Source of the DNA: Acidobacteriota bacterium
Lineage (GTDB): Bacteria > Acidobacteriota > Terriglobia > UBA7540
Assembly: GCA_021827245.1 (NCBI GenBank)
Contig: JAKAWN010000144.1
Span: 1 to 14,626, forward strand
DNA length: 14,626 nt
Direction: 5' to 3'
The number at the start of each line of letters is the position of its first letter. Position 1 is the stretch's first letter. The position numbers were made by a program, and so were the translations under genes. The notes under the pieces are model-generated. The model had not been told where the DNA came from, made no database searches, and saw only the letters and a list, made by a program, of their open reading frames with translations. Positions 7,075 to 14,088 of the stretch are shown in pieces.

Positions 7075-7662
7075 TCACGCAGTTTTTTCGGACAGGACCA
7101 CGCGGTCTTCGTTGTCCACTTCGCGAAGCCGCACCTCAATCACCTCGTTTTCAGAAGTTTGAATAGTACGGCCCACGTAATTGGCGAAGATTGGCAGTTC
7201 GCGATGTCCGCGATCAATCAGCACGCAAAGCTCTACGCGCCGCGGCCGGCCATACGCAAGCAGTGCTTCGAGTGCCGCTCGTGTAGTCCGGCCCGTGAAG
7301 AGCACATCATCCACAAGAATGATGTTCTTTCCGTCCACTGAAAACTCCGGCCGGATGGTGTCTGCAACAGGACGCTGGGTCGCATTTGACAAATCGTCGC
7401 GATAGAGGGTGACGTCGAGCTTCTCCACACGGGGTTGAACGGATTCGATCTCCCCTAACGTCTGTGCAAGGCGTTGAGCCAAAGGGATGCCTCTCCGCTC
7501 AATTCCTACCAGCAGCAAATTCTCAGCACCGTTGTTCCTCTCAAGAATTTCGTGAGCAAGTCGTACCAGGGTGCGGTCGATTTCCGAAGCTGACATGAGC
7601 TGGGCTTTCTCCCGGGCCGGCGCATATCTCGCATGAGATGGAGCTATCGTTCTCTTTGCCAT
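7075..7662 (-). CDS. pyrR: PyrR: pyrimidine regulator / uracil phosphoribosyltransferase
   Basis: Bifunctional PyrR protein, which converts uracil plus PRPP to UMP and in many bacteria binds pyr mRNA to control pyrimidine genes. The 195-residue product has GIERRG (53-58), YRDDLS (87-92), the PRPP-binding loop VDDVLFTGRT (117-126), and RGHRELPI (151-158) followed by NYVGRTIQTS. All are standard for the family. Its N-terminus has about 20 extra residues (rich in K, R, A) before MSASEIDRTL, where many PyrR proteins begin. ATG 7662 is preferred because AAAGGTGATT lies just before it; GTG 7668 overlaps that site. No pyrB or pyrC lies nearby. A TATAAT box 17 bases upstream leaves almost no leader, so autoregulation by leader attenuation looks unlikely here. 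Confidence 0.93.
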   Translation of the reverse strand: MAKRTIAPSHARYAPAREKAQLMSASEIDRTLVRLAHEILERNNGAENLLLVGIERRGIPLAQRLAQTLGEIESVQPRVEKLDVTLYRDDLSNATQRPVADTIRPEFSVDGKNIILVDDVLFTGRTTRAALEALLAYGRPRRVELCVLIDRGHRELPIFANYVGRTIQTSENEVIEVRLREVDNEDRVVLSEKTA

Positions 7663-7679
7663 AATCACCTTTCATTGGC

Positions 7680-7685
7680 ATTATA
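7680..7685 (-). promoter_or_regulatory. Probable -10 box of the pyrR promoter
   Basis: The minus strand carries a perfect TATAAT 17 bases before the pyrR ATG. The -35 region at 16-18 bases spacing is TTTTCG-like and a poor match to TTGACA. The transcript would start only about 10 bases before the ATG, just upstream of the AAAGGTG ribosome site. Confidence 0.45.
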
Positions 7686-7703
7686 ACGCACCGGGCCTGG
7701 ACG

Positions 7704-7733
7704 AAAAGGCTGGCGGCGCGGCGCTAACCTTTT
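7704..7733. terminator. Terminator-like hairpin between nfi and pyrR
   Basis: On the minus strand, AAAAGG (7733-7728) and CCTTTT (7709-7704) enclose a GC-rich core in which GCG and CGC also pair, with a symmetric three-base internal loop. The A-run before and T-run after the stem give the shape of a bidirectional intrinsic terminator. The left arm overlaps the last codons and the stop of nfi. The T-run is only four bases, so strength is uncertain. Confidence 0.45.
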
Positions 7734-8419
7734 AGCAACGCGTGCTGGTAAGCCCGTCGGAGATCGCGAACGTAGTGGTCAGCTTCGCGCGTCGGCTTGG
7801 GAATGCGGTACCCATCGAGGCATCTGCGGACAACCTTCACCGCGGTCGGCAAAGAGATGCGGTGCCCCTGGGTCACGAAGATCGGCCTGATGCCGTCGCG
7901 TGTTCGCAGCACTACACCGACCTGCTCTCCGCGAAAGGTGAGCGGGGCAGTTGATCCTGCCGTCTCGGCAGGCTCCCCGGCTTGGCCAACCAGGAGAGAT
8001 TTTGCGCAGCCAACGGCAGGCTTATCGAAGAGTACTCCGATGTGGCACGCAATGCCAAACAGGCGCGGATGCGCGCGGCCATGGCCGTCGACCAAGAGCA
8101 GATCGGGGTCAGTCTTAAGGCGTGCAAAGGCCGCCATCAGAATCGGGATTTCCCGGAACGAGAGCAGACCGGGAACATATGGGAATTGCAGCTTTCGGCG
8201 AGCCATGCGCCGCTCAACTTCTACCAGTTCGGGAAAGCGGTAAACAATGACTCCGGCGAAGGCTACTTCGGTTGCCGGGTCGAAAGCGATATCGGCACCC
8301 GCCACATAGCGGATGACTTTGAATCGGTCTTCGAGCACCACGCGTTCGCGAAGGCGTTCCTGAAGCCGCATCGCCTCACGCGGTGTGAGTTTCCAGCGGG
8401 TTTGGAGTACCGGGGTCAT
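7724..8419 (-). CDS. nfi: Endonuclease V (deoxyinosine 3'-endonuclease)
   Basis: DNA-repair nuclease that cuts near deoxyinosine arising from adenine deamination, and may act on inosine in RNA. The 231-residue product has the metal-binding residues in context: Asp43 in GADIAF, Glu90 in LLSFREIP, and Asp111 in LLVDGHGRAHP. The strand-separating wedge appears as PYVP (80-83). FGIACHIGV, CAKSLLVG and the C-terminal PTREADHYVRD are also typical. The start at ATG 8419 gives the usual family length; in-frame starts further upstream (up to 8557) would add an unconserved proline-rich stretch. No good ribosome site precedes 8419, so the exact start is not certain. It is the first of two minus-strand genes, with pyrR 61 bases downstream behind a terminator-like hairpin. 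Confidence 0.94.
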   Translation of the reverse strand: MTPVLQTRWKLTPREAMRLQERLRERVVLEDRFKVIRYVAGADIAFDPATEVAFAGVIVYRFPELVEVERRMARRKLQFPYVPGLLSFREIPILMAAFARLKTDPDLLLVDGHGRAHPRLFGIACHIGVLFDKPAVGCAKSLLVGQAGEPAETAGSTAPLTFRGEQVGVVLRTRDGIRPIFVTQGHRISLPTAVKVVRRCLDGYRIPKPTREADHYVRDLRRAYQHALLKG

Positions 8420-8611
8420 GGGTATGCAAGTTCTGATCATACTCCATAGAGGCCCGGGGGTGGGGCTCGACGCTGGTTGGCAAGGGCCCGAAAGCACGAT
8501 ACACTTTGGGGCCTTGAGTTCTCGCAAGAATGAGGGCTGGTTCGTAAACCTTTCCATGCGGTCTTGCCGTGATTACCGCCAGCACGGCACGTCGGCCGCC
8601 GGCAGAGTCCC

Positions 8612-9802
8612 GTGAAGCGTGATTTTAGCCTTGAGGCAAGCCTGTTTAGCGTTCTCGAAGAACTTTCGCACCATCCTGTCCTTCGGCCAGAGACGCTTGC
8701 CCTGAAAGTGGGTCTCAATCTCCCCACCCTCAGAAATCGAATACAGATACTTCGAAACGCTCGGCTTGTCATCCAAGCGGGAGACGGACGGGAGATCCGG
8801 CCAAATCCCGAATACGGTTATTTGATCGGAATCGACATGGGGGCCAGCCACCTCCATCTTGCGCTGGCCGATTTTTCCGGAGGGATCATCCGCGATGCCA
8901 TTGAAAAAGTCCGTCCGGAAGAGGGGCCCAGGAAAACGATTCGCCAGATCAAGAAAGGAATTCAGCGGCTGATCCCGGCATCGAATAGGAACAGGCTTCG
9001 TGCTGTCGCACTCGCTGTCCCCAGCGTTGTGGACCCTCGCACCGGGTTAGTGCTCATGGCCAACAACCTCCCGGGCTGGACAAACATCGACCTGAAGTGT
9101 GAATTGGAGAAAGAATTCCGCATTCCCGTCGGTGTCGAAAATGATGCCAATATGGCGGCTATCGGCGAGCATTGGCGCGGTGTCGCCCGGAATGCCGGCA
9201 ACTTCGTCTTCATCGCCCTGGGAACCGGCATCGGATCCGGGATTTTCGTGAATGGGCAGCTCTATGTGGGAAATACTGGCGCGGCGGGCGAGCTTCAATT
9301 CCTTAACGTTGAGTGGCCACGCTGGAATGAAGATTTCGGGAACACGGGATATTTCGAAAGTCACGCCTCAGGCCAGGGGATAGCTGCACTTGGACGGAAA
9401 CTCATGCTCCCCCGGTCGCCCGTCCTGCAGGAGGGACTTGCGGAAACACGCGACGCCCGTTTTGTTTTCGAGGCGTTTCACAAAGGGAATGCCAGTGCTC
9501 AAAAGGTTCTGGAAAGGATTTTCACCATTCTCGGCGTTGGCATTGCCAACGTCGTCGCAGTTCTGGACCCCGAGATGATTGTTCTGGGCGGCGGAATCAG
9601 CCGGGGCGCGCCCGAATTCATGCTTTCGGCGGTTGCGCGGGTTGCCCAAAGAGTTCAAGCCAATTGCCCTCCAATCCTCCTGAGCGAGCTTGGCGACAAG
9701 GCCCAGACCTATGGCGCAATTTATGCAAGCATGATGGCAGCGTGCAAGTCAGCAGTGAAGCAGGCAAGAGAGAACAGGCAGATGCCATCTCGCTCGGCTT
9801 GA
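8612..9802 (+). CDS. ROK family protein with N-terminal HTH, zinc site lost
   Basis: A 396-residue member of the ROK family (sugar-responsive repressors and sugar kinases). Residues about 8-60 form a winged-helix-like DNA-binding segment (TLALKVGLNLPTLRNRIQIL), so a regulator is more likely than a pure kinase. The ROK fold follows: IDMGAS (74-79, phosphate loop), ENDAN with Asp178 in the catalytic-base position, GTGIGSG (204-210), and LGGGIS (325-330). The usual zinc site is absent. The GHx position of GEIGH is Phe230 (GELQF), and the CxCGxxGC positions read E240, F242 and Y247. The start is GTG 8612 with a weak ribosome site; no ATG is available nearby. It stands alone, divergent from nfi and convergent with the response-regulator operon, so its target sugar genes are not evident. 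Confidence 0.88.
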   Translation: MKRDFSLEASLFSVLEELSHHPVLRPETLALKVGLNLPTLRNRIQILRNARLVIQAGDGREIRPNPEYGYLIGIDMGASHLHLALADFSGGIIRDAIEKVRPEEGPRKTIRQIKKGIQRLIPASNRNRLRAVALAVPSVVDPRTGLVLMANNLPGWTNIDLKCELEKEFRIPVGVENDANMAAIGEHWRGVARNAGNFVFIALGTGIGSGIFVNGQLYVGNTGAAGELQFLNVEWPRWNEDFGNTGYFESHASGQGIAALGRKLMLPRSPVLQEGLAETRDARFVFEAFHKGNASAQKVLERIFTILGVGIANVVAVLDPEMIVLGGGISRGAPEFMLSAVARVAQRVQANCPPILLSELGDKAQTYGAIYASMMAACKSAVKQARENRQMPSRSA

Positions 9803-9873
9803 GACACCGTTTCAACCGCTCAAGCCCATCGACGGGGAATCAAGGGGGGCAAGAATGACCTTCAGCGGGACTG

Positions 9874-10548
9874 CTACTGTGGTTGGATAATACCTCTTTT
9901 CACCGCGTAGAGAACCAGTTCCGCAGTGCGGTGCAAACCGAGCGTATCCATCAGCCGGGCCCGGTGAACGGCAACCGTGTTGATGCTGATATCCAGCAGG
10001 GTGGCAATTTCCTTGTTGGACTTTCCCTGCGCGATAAGTTGAAGGACTTCCTTTTCCCTCAGCGTCAGGCGGTCATAGGGGTCCTGGCCGGACTCCTGCA
10101 TGCTTCCCGTCTTCAGTCCCTCAAGCACAAGGTTCGAGACCGTCGGGCTCATGTACGCGCCACCTTGCGACAACACAATCACCGCCTGGGGCAAATCCAC
10201 CTCAATGGCGTCCTTCAGGATGTAACCTTTCGCGCCCGCTTCAATAGCCTTGCGCACGTAAGCCGGATTCGAATACATGCTGAGAATCAGCACCTTCGTG
10301 TCCGGATTGGACTTCAGGATTTCCGCCGTGGCCTCAAGCCCGCCGATCTCCGGCATCAAAAGGTCCATGACAATCACGTCGGGCTTGATTTTCGCGCACT
10401 GCTCGATGGCAGAGAGGCCCGTATTGGCCTCCCCCACTACCGTGATGCGCGGGTCATCCTCCAGCAGGCGGCGGAAGCCTTGCCGTACCAGGGCATGATC
10501 GTCCGCCAGGAAGACTCTGATCTTCTTCTCACCAGAAGCGGAAGGCAT
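9874..10548 (-). CDS. NarL/FixJ-type response regulator
   Basis: DNA-binding output partner of the kinase encoded just upstream. The 224-residue product has a receiver domain (about 9-125) with acidic pocket D16/D17, phospho-acceptor Asp62 (VMDLLMP), the switch serine Ser90 (ILSMYS) and Lys112 (GYILKDA). A LuxR-type helix-turn-helix follows at about 158-222: LTLREKEVLQLIAQGKSNKE, then the recognition helix region NTVAVHRARLMDTL. The ribosome site AGGA lies 9 bases before the ATG and overlaps the kinase stop codon; the genes are 6 bases apart, so translation is probably coupled. It is the last gene of a three-gene operon. Target promoters are unknown, although autoregulation of the operon or control of the divergent membrane-protein gene are natural guesses. 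Confidence 0.95.
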   Translation of the reverse strand: MPSASGEKKIRVFLADDHALVRQGFRRLLEDDPRITVVGEANTGLSAIEQCAKIKPDVIVMDLLMPEIGGLEATAEILKSNPDTKVLILSMYSNPAYVRKAIEAGAKGYILKDAIEVDLPQAVIVLSQGGAYMSPTVSNLVLEGLKTGSMQESGQDPYDRLTLREKEVLQLIAQGKSNKEIATLLDISINTVAVHRARLMDTLGLHRTAELVLYAVKRGIIQPQ

Positions 10549-10554
10549 GTCTGT

Positions 10555-11973
10555 CTATCCTACTCTTTCAGCCAATCGTGGCTCAGGCGCTTGTTTCAGT
10601 GGTATTCGAACATTAACCGTCGTGCCATTCCCGGGGGCCGACTTTACGTCCAGCGTGCCGTTCAAGTGCTCGGCGCGCTCCCGCATCCCCATCAAGCCAA
10701 TACCTTCGCTGGGAGACCGCTCTGCCGGATTGCCTACTTCAAATCCTACACCATTATCTCGAATTTCCAACCACAGTTCACCCTTCCGGTCTTCCATTTG
10801 CACCCACGCCTCCGTGGCCCTCGAATGGCGCGCAACGTTGTTAAGGGCTTCCTGGACAATCCGGTAAACATGAATGGACTCTTCCGGAGGAAAGTGGTTG
10901 GTCGCCAGCGCGCCACTGAAATGGACCGGGATTCCCGCCTGGCGTGAGAACTGACGGGTGAACCATTCCAGGGTCTGATCAAGTCCAAAATCGTCCAGAA
11001 TTCCCGGTCGGAACATCTGGGACTGGTCCCGGACTTTTTCGAGTGTCTCCTCAACGATCTTCTTAACGTACTCAAGGTCCGTAAGGAGTGCTGGGTCGGG
11101 GTTGTGAGCTTTTCGCCCGGCCCGGTTCAGCATCACGCCGATTGCCGTGAGGATCTGTCCGAATTCATCGTGCAGGTCCCGGGCTACCCGCCGCAAAGTT
11201 TCCTCCTGGACGTCGATCAGCTTCCAGGAAAGTTTTCGCAACTGGCCGGACTGTACCTGGAGTTGTTCAGCCAGATGGTGCAGCTTGGCAAACGTCTTCC
11301 TGCTGGCCTCCAGCGTGTAAAGACCTGTACCTAGCGCCAAAAGAAAGAGGAGGCCAGTGATCAATATGATATCGGTTTTGACGTCTTCATACGTCCTGTT
11401 GATTCGCCGCGCAGCGTCGGATTGCGCCTGGTCATTTAAAACCAGCAGTCTTGCCACAATTTCGGAAAGCACGGCCCGCTTATTTTCGAGCTCCGTCTCG
11501 ATCATGGTGCGAGCCTCGACGTTGTGGCCCTGCCGTGCCAGAGCAAAGACCTTGTCCGCGGTCCGGCCAAAGTCGGCGAGCGCATAGTGCAACTGGATGC
11601 GCTTGTCGTGGCTGGCCACCGTGTCCACCGCGTACCGGCCTTCCAGCATGGCGGCGTTTTCCATATCATTCCGAAGCCGGGTGAACTCCGGCTCCCAGTC
11701 ACGGATTGGGTAACGGCTCTTGGAGAGCGCCAGATCCCGCAAGGAGATCGCCAGCAGATAAACATCGTTTTGCATCCGCGAAAGCTGCAAAGAATCTTTG
11801 CGATTCCTCTGAACCACGTTGACCTGAAAATCTTCCAGCCATCGGATCTCGCGGCTGCTGTAAATCACGAAAATCAGGAATATCGAAAGGATAACGCAAA
11901 GACCAATCCAAAGGCGGGTGGAGGGCGACGGTATTTTTTGAAGTTGGTCGGATTGAAACGCAGGTTCACTCAT
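10555..11973 (-). CDS. NarX-type sensor histidine kinase
   Basis: Inner-membrane sensor kinase of 472 residues. TM1 (about 21-40) and TM2 (about 201-220) enclose a 160-residue periplasmic region predicted all-helical, like a four-helix-bundle or CHASE3-type sensor. Then come a linker coiled coil (222-250) and a HisKA_3 dimerisation domain with phospho-acceptor His268 in ARDLHDEFGQ. The ATPase domain has the N-box QEALNNVARHS (Glu375, Asn379), DNGVGF (406-411) and GIGLMGMRERA (424-434). ATG 11973 is chosen because it lies 5 bases after the CRTAC1-like stop codon; the longer open frame to 12090 would overlap that gene and add 39 residues before MSEPAF. The ribosome site is weak, consistent with translational coupling. 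Its ligand is unknown; the operon makes the exported CRTAC1-like protein a candidate accessory sensor. Confidence 0.94.
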   Translation of the reverse strand: MSEPAFQSDQLQKIPSPSTRLWIGLCVILSIFLIFVIYSSREIRWLEDFQVNVVQRNRKDSLQLSRMQNDVYLLAISLRDLALSKSRYPIRDWEPEFTRLRNDMENAAMLEGRYAVDTVASHDKRIQLHYALADFGRTADKVFALARQGHNVEARTMIETELENKRAVLSEIVARLLVLNDQAQSDAARRINRTYEDVKTDIILITGLLFLLALGTGLYTLEASRKTFAKLHHLAEQLQVQSGQLRKLSWKLIDVQEETLRRVARDLHDEFGQILTAIGVMLNRAGRKAHNPDPALLTDLEYVKKIVEETLEKVRDQSQMFRPGILDDFGLDQTLEWFTRQFSRQAGIPVHFSGALATNHFPPEESIHVYRIVQEALNNVARHSRATEAWVQMEDRKGELWLEIRDNGVGFEVGNPAERSPSEGIGLMGMRERAEHLNGTLDVKSAPGNGTTVNVRIPLKQAPEPRLAERVG

Positions 11974-11978
11974 AGGGC

Positions 11979-13727
11979 TTAAGAAGGACCCTGAAAAGGA
12001 ATATCGTGGACAATACCCTTGCCCTCCTGGACTACATACGTGCGGCCGGCTTCCAATCTTCCAAGTTCCTCGGTCAGGCCGCTCGGCCATTCCAGCAGGG
12101 CTTTATCGATATGCCGATAGGGACCCAAGCCGAAAGTCACCCTCATGTCTGAACAGGAAAGATAGCTTGAGCCACTCTTGACGGTCAGCCACCGCTGTCC
12201 CTGAGGCGCCCAGATGTGGACGTTCGTTCCAATCCCATCATGGTTTGAACGGACGCCAATCGTGGAAAACCTGATGCTGTGATTCTTCGATCCATCGTTG
12301 CGGTAGAGATACGCCGGCCCATTATTCGTGGTCATGAGCACATCCAGAGTTCCATCGTTGTCAAAATCTCCGTAAGCAGCTCCCCGGGCGACTTTGGGCT
12401 TATCGAAAGAATTCCCCACTAGTGCACTGATATCACGAAATCTTCCCTGGCCCTCATTATGGAACAACCGCGGTGGTTCTGCATAGGTAATATTGGCTTC
12501 AACGCGATTGATAGTGGAATCAATGTGGCCATTGGCAACCAGCAAATCGAGAAAGCTATCCAGATCATAGTCAAAAAAGAAACAGCCAAATCCCAGCGTC
12601 ATTCTAGTCGACTGGCCCACCGCGTTGGAGGGCGCCTCATCGATAAAGAATCCATGCCCTTCATTCCGGTAGAGACCGACCATCTGCTGTGAAAAGTTGG
12701 TCACCACCAGGCTGGGAAGGCCGGAATTGTCGTAATCGGCGGCGTCGGCGCCCATACCCGCCCGGGCAACGCCGTCCTCACTGAACGCGACTCCCGCCTC
12801 TACTCCCACCTCTGTAAAAGTCCCGTTGCCGTTGTTGCGATAAAGCTTGTTGGGCTGCGTGTCGTTGGCAATGAACATATCGGGCCAGCCGTCCACGTTG
12901 TAATCGATCATCGTGACGCCAAGCGATTTCGACGTGGGATCATAGATGCCCGATTTGCCGGTCACGTCCTCAAACGTTCCGTTGCCATTATTGTGGAAAA
13001 GCCAGCAGGTCGTGCCCGGATAGGCCTCCGGCGTGCAATAAGACTTGGTCTTGCCGTCAAGGCTGCAGAAGATATCCGTCTGGGGGGACCATTTCACATA
13101 ATTGCACACGAACAGGTCCAGACGGCCGTCGCGATCATAATCGAACCACATGGCCGAGGTGCTAAGGCTGGAGTACCCGTACAGGCCGGAATTCCGCGTG
13201 ACGTCCGTAAACGTACCGTCGCCGTTGTTGTGGAACAGATGGTTCTGACCATAGGTCGTTACGTAAAAGTCATCAAAGCCATCGTTGTCGTAGTCGCCAA
13301 CCGCGACCCCGATCCCGTACATTTGATGGTCAAGCCCGGCATGGCGCGTCACGTCCGTGAAGGTGCCGTTGCGGTTATTGCGGTAGAGCTTCATCGTTGA
13401 ACGGCGCGTGAAATGCCCCGGCCAGTCTTTTCCGTTGATCAGCAGAATGTCGAGCCAATCATCATTGTCATAATCGATGAAGGCACATCCGGAGCCCAGG
13501 GTTTCCGGGAGATATTTCATGCCGAAGGCTCCGCTGTTGTGCTGGAAAAAAATGCCGGCCTGATCGGTGATGTCTACAAGTTGATACGGAAAGGGATGAT
13601 TAGAAGGCTGGCGGCCCGCAAGGCGCAACAACTCATCTCTGACCCGCGGTGATTCGAAAACCAAGCCGCCTGCCCCTCCCACAGCCCCGATTCCAACAAG
13701 CAGCTTTAACAGATTCCGACGGTTCAT
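11979..13727 (-). CDS. CRTAC1-like FG-GAP repeat protein with ASPIC/UnbV domain
   Basis: Exported beta-propeller-type protein of 582 residues. It starts with a twin-arginine-like signal (MNRRNLLK then a glycine-rich hydrophobic stretch to about 23) without an obvious cleavage site. Seven FG-GAP/VCBS-type repeats with calcium-loop motifs lie near residues 85, 145, 196, 275, 331, 386 and 454 (for example DYDNDGFDD, DYDRDGRLD, DFDNDGTLD). The fifth (DYDNSGLPS) is degenerate. A cysteine-bearing insert (Cys208, 221, 231, 241) sits between repeats three and four. The ASPIC/UnbV domain covers about 484-568 (GIGTNVHIWA, VKSGSSYLSC, VTFGLGPY, LLEWPSG). The start at 13727 is chosen over ATG 13769 because the signal peptide begins there. 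It heads an operon with a two-component system. The family's molecular function is unknown; carbohydrate or protein binding outside the membrane is inferred. Confidence 0.92.
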   Translation of the reverse strand: MNRRNLLKLLVGIGAVGGAGGLVFESPRVRDELLRLAGRQPSNHPFPYQLVDITDQAGIFFQHNSGAFGMKYLPETLGSGCAFIDYDNDDWLDILLINGKDWPGHFTRRSTMKLYRNNRNGTFTDVTRHAGLDHQMYGIGVAVGDYDNDGFDDFYVTTYGQNHLFHNNGDGTFTDVTRNSGLYGYSSLSTSAMWFDYDRDGRLDLFVCNYVKWSPQTDIFCSLDGKTKSYCTPEAYPGTTCWLFHNNGNGTFEDVTGKSGIYDPTSKSLGVTMIDYNVDGWPDMFIANDTQPNKLYRNNGNGTFTEVGVEAGVAFSEDGVARAGMGADAADYDNSGLPSLVVTNFSQQMVGLYRNEGHGFFIDEAPSNAVGQSTRMTLGFGCFFFDYDLDSFLDLLVANGHIDSTINRVEANITYAEPPRLFHNEGQGRFRDISALVGNSFDKPKVARGAAYGDFDNDGTLDVLMTTNNGPAYLYRNDGSKNHSIRFSTIGVRSNHDGIGTNVHIWAPQGQRWLTVKSGSSYLSCSDMRVTFGLGPYRHIDKALLEWPSGLTEELGRLEAGRTYVVQEGKGIVHDIPFQGPS

Positions 13728-14088
13728 CGCCTGCCCAAACCAGACCCAACCCTTGCGTGTCCTCAACAATAGCGGTCACTCGAGCCTGAGCGCAAGGACT
13801 TTCCAATCAATATAACTTTTCAGTTGGGCTCCTACCGAAATATTGGGGAGCGACTAATGTGATCAGTTTACAACGGCATGGATTTTGAGTTCGGGATTCT
13901 GGAGAGAGGCCGTCAGCGTCTTCGGGTCATTGACACCGCCTTCTCTTAGTAGAAAAAAATAGAAGATTTAGTGCCAAAAAATCATGCTGGATGGAGAAAA
14001 ACAGACTTGCAATCTCAGACCAGTATCCGATACCGTAAAAGCCCTCGCGTCGGGTCTTGGGGCAAAAAGGGGCGTCTCAGACAAGAAG
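13728..14088. other. Divergent intergenic region, about 360 bases
   Basis: Lies between the minus-strand CRTAC1-like operon and the plus-strand membrane-protein gene and should hold both promoters. It is more A+T-rich around 13800-13870 and 13940-13985 than the flanking genes. For the operon, TATATT on the minus strand near 13812-13817 could be a -10 box, but no -35 box is visible at the right distance. For the plus strand a TTGACA is present (listed separately). An open frame from ATG 13984 reads in frame into the membrane-protein gene, so the coding start could be there instead of 14089. Confidence 0.5.
13930..13960 (+). promoter_or_regulatory. Candidate promoter of the divergent membrane-protein gene
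   Basis: A perfect TTGACA at 13930-13935 is followed by an A-rich run (13953-13960). The best -10 match there is AAAAAT at a 19-base spacing, which is long and only four of six bases correct. Location just before the gene is the main support. Confidence 0.28.

Noticed and set aside
9883..10947. A 354-codon plus-strand open frame antisense to the regulator and kinase genes
   Set aside because: It lies wholly opposite two well-recognised genes, its product has no family resemblance, and long antisense frames are expected in GC-rich coding DNA.
12459..13400. Repetitive DNA pattern across the CRTAC1-like gene as a possible repeat array
   Set aside because: The recurring GTTGCCGTT-type words encode the FG-GAP motif (N-G-D/N-G-T-F) of the protein repeats; spacing and sequence vary as expected for protein-level repeats, so it is not a CRISPR or DNA repeat array.
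13785..13806. Sigma-54-like promoter (TTGG...TTGC) on the minus strand upstream of the CRTAC1-like gene
   Set aside because: The GG-to-GC spacing is nine bases instead of the required ten, and sigma-54 promoters do not tolerate this.
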